NCBI RefSeq assembly: GCF_009729545.1
Contig: NZ_WFIY01000004.1
Location: 594,001-658,000, forward strand
From: Acidianus infernus
Lineage (GTDB): Archaea > Thermoproteota > Thermoprotei_A > Sulfolobales > Sulfolobaceae
DNA length: 64,000 bases
Direction of reading: 5' to 3'
The position numbers were made by a program, and so were the translations under genes. Below the pieces are notes generated by a model. The model was given only the letters and a program-made list of their open reading frames with translations. It ran no database searches and had not been told where the DNA came from. Positions within the stretch are counted from its first letter, which is position 1, and every line of letters begins with the position of its first letter. Below are positions 63,767 through 64,000 of the stretch, in pieces.

Positions 63767-64000
63767 CTATTCCAAGATTGCATTAAGTAAGCTTAATGAG
63801 GAAATTATGGCCTCTTCTGCCCTAACATCAGAAACGCCTTGTTTTATTATAAAATTATAAGACTTTTCCAAAAATTTTTCTCCTAATTTTTTTAATAGCA
63901 TTCCTTCGGGGGGGCCTATAAGTAGTGTTAGCCCCTTTTCTTCATAAATGGAAATTATTTCTTCCTTATATTTTAATGGATTTTTACCATTTCTACTGCC
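63767..64000 (-). CDS. RNA methyltransferase of the SPOUT class (DUF171/COG2106), C-terminal part
   Basis: 77 residues before a TAG at 63767-63769; the start lies beyond the window. It reads 'GSRNGKNPLKYKEEI', 'LTLLIGPPEGMLLK' and 'GVSDVRAEEAIISSLSLLNA'. The G-P-P-E-G loop and the late 'V-R-x-E-E-A' helix recall the SAM-binding knot of putative RNA uridine-N3 methyltransferases, which sit just before L3 in many archaea. The seven-G run at 63908-63914 encodes this loop in frame. Confidence 0.75.
   Translation of the reverse strand, partial: GSRNGKNPLKYKEEIISIYEEKGLTLLIGPPEGMLLKKLGEKFLEKSYNFIIKQGVSDVRAEEAIISSLSLLNAILE

Noticed and set aside
63908..63914. Seven-G run as a possible frameshift in the last gene
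   Set aside because: The frame through the run encodes the expected G-P-P-E-G loop and continues to a normal stop, so no correction is needed.

Overview
The window is one contiguous, AT-rich stretch of a thermoacidophilic crenarchaeote of the order Sulfolobales. The supporting signs are an archaeal-order ribosomal protein cluster with Rpp29, S4e, L32e and L19e, a LysW-dependent lysine pathway, an archaellum-regulator-like FHA/vWA/phosphatase cluster, Ced DNA-import genes, a tRNA-Lys with an intron after position 37, TATA-box promoters about 27 nt upstream of first genes (leaderless transcripts), and Shine-Dalgarno motifs only in front of internal operon genes. The genus cannot be decided from the sequence alone.

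Layout. 1-5.4 kb: small membrane protein, DUF2258 protein, a nucleotidyltransferase-like protein, aconitase overlapped by a FAU-1-like RNase gene, and a tiny AbrB protein. 5.4-11.3 kb: an archaellum-regulatory-network-like set (zinc ribbon-FHA protein, PPP phosphatase, vWA protein with a Thr-rich repeated tail), divergent from a second vWA gene coupled to tRNA methyltransferase Trm10. 11.3-24.1 kb: acyl-CoA synthetase with CoA-transferase subunits on opposite strands, CBS proteins, DsbA-like, RidA, an amidohydrolase-like protein, a TPR-Hanks kinase, an MFS protein, a nucleoside hydrolase and an FAD protein. 24.2-33.3 kb: purEK, ModE-like HTH, AlaX, TPI, DUF429 nuclease-like protein, esterase, NUDIX, CBS, MBL hydrolase and fumarase. 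33.3-34.1 kb: tRNA-Lys, SRP19 and S8e. 34.2-40.4 kb: uppS and the complete lysYZM/lysWXJK set. 40.5-46.0 kb: CedB, phosphohexuloisomerase and several orphan genes. 46.0-47.0 kb: an RNA island with tRNA-Val, tRNA-Phe and GC-rich foldable segments. 47.3-49.0 kb: archease and cedA1-cedA-cedA2. 49.0-64.0 kb: the ribosomal superoperon, read leftwards from a SPOUT methyltransferase and L3 down to SecY, adenylate kinase, an EMC3-like protein, L34e and CMP kinase.

The less ordinary results are these. Two genes (DUF429 and ribosomal L30) have no ATG/GTG/TTG that would cover their conserved N-termini, but each has an ATT preceded by a Shine-Dalgarno motif. A short, hidden cedA2 completes the Ced membrane set. 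CedA1 and the start of CedA share a motif. Nearly every convergent gene pair overlaps at its stop codons. Two divergent promoters use one centrally placed palindromic TATA element at equal distance from both starts; one of these links tRNA-Phe to a GC-rich structured segment just before an orphan gene. No CRISPR array, insertion sequence or integrated element was seen.
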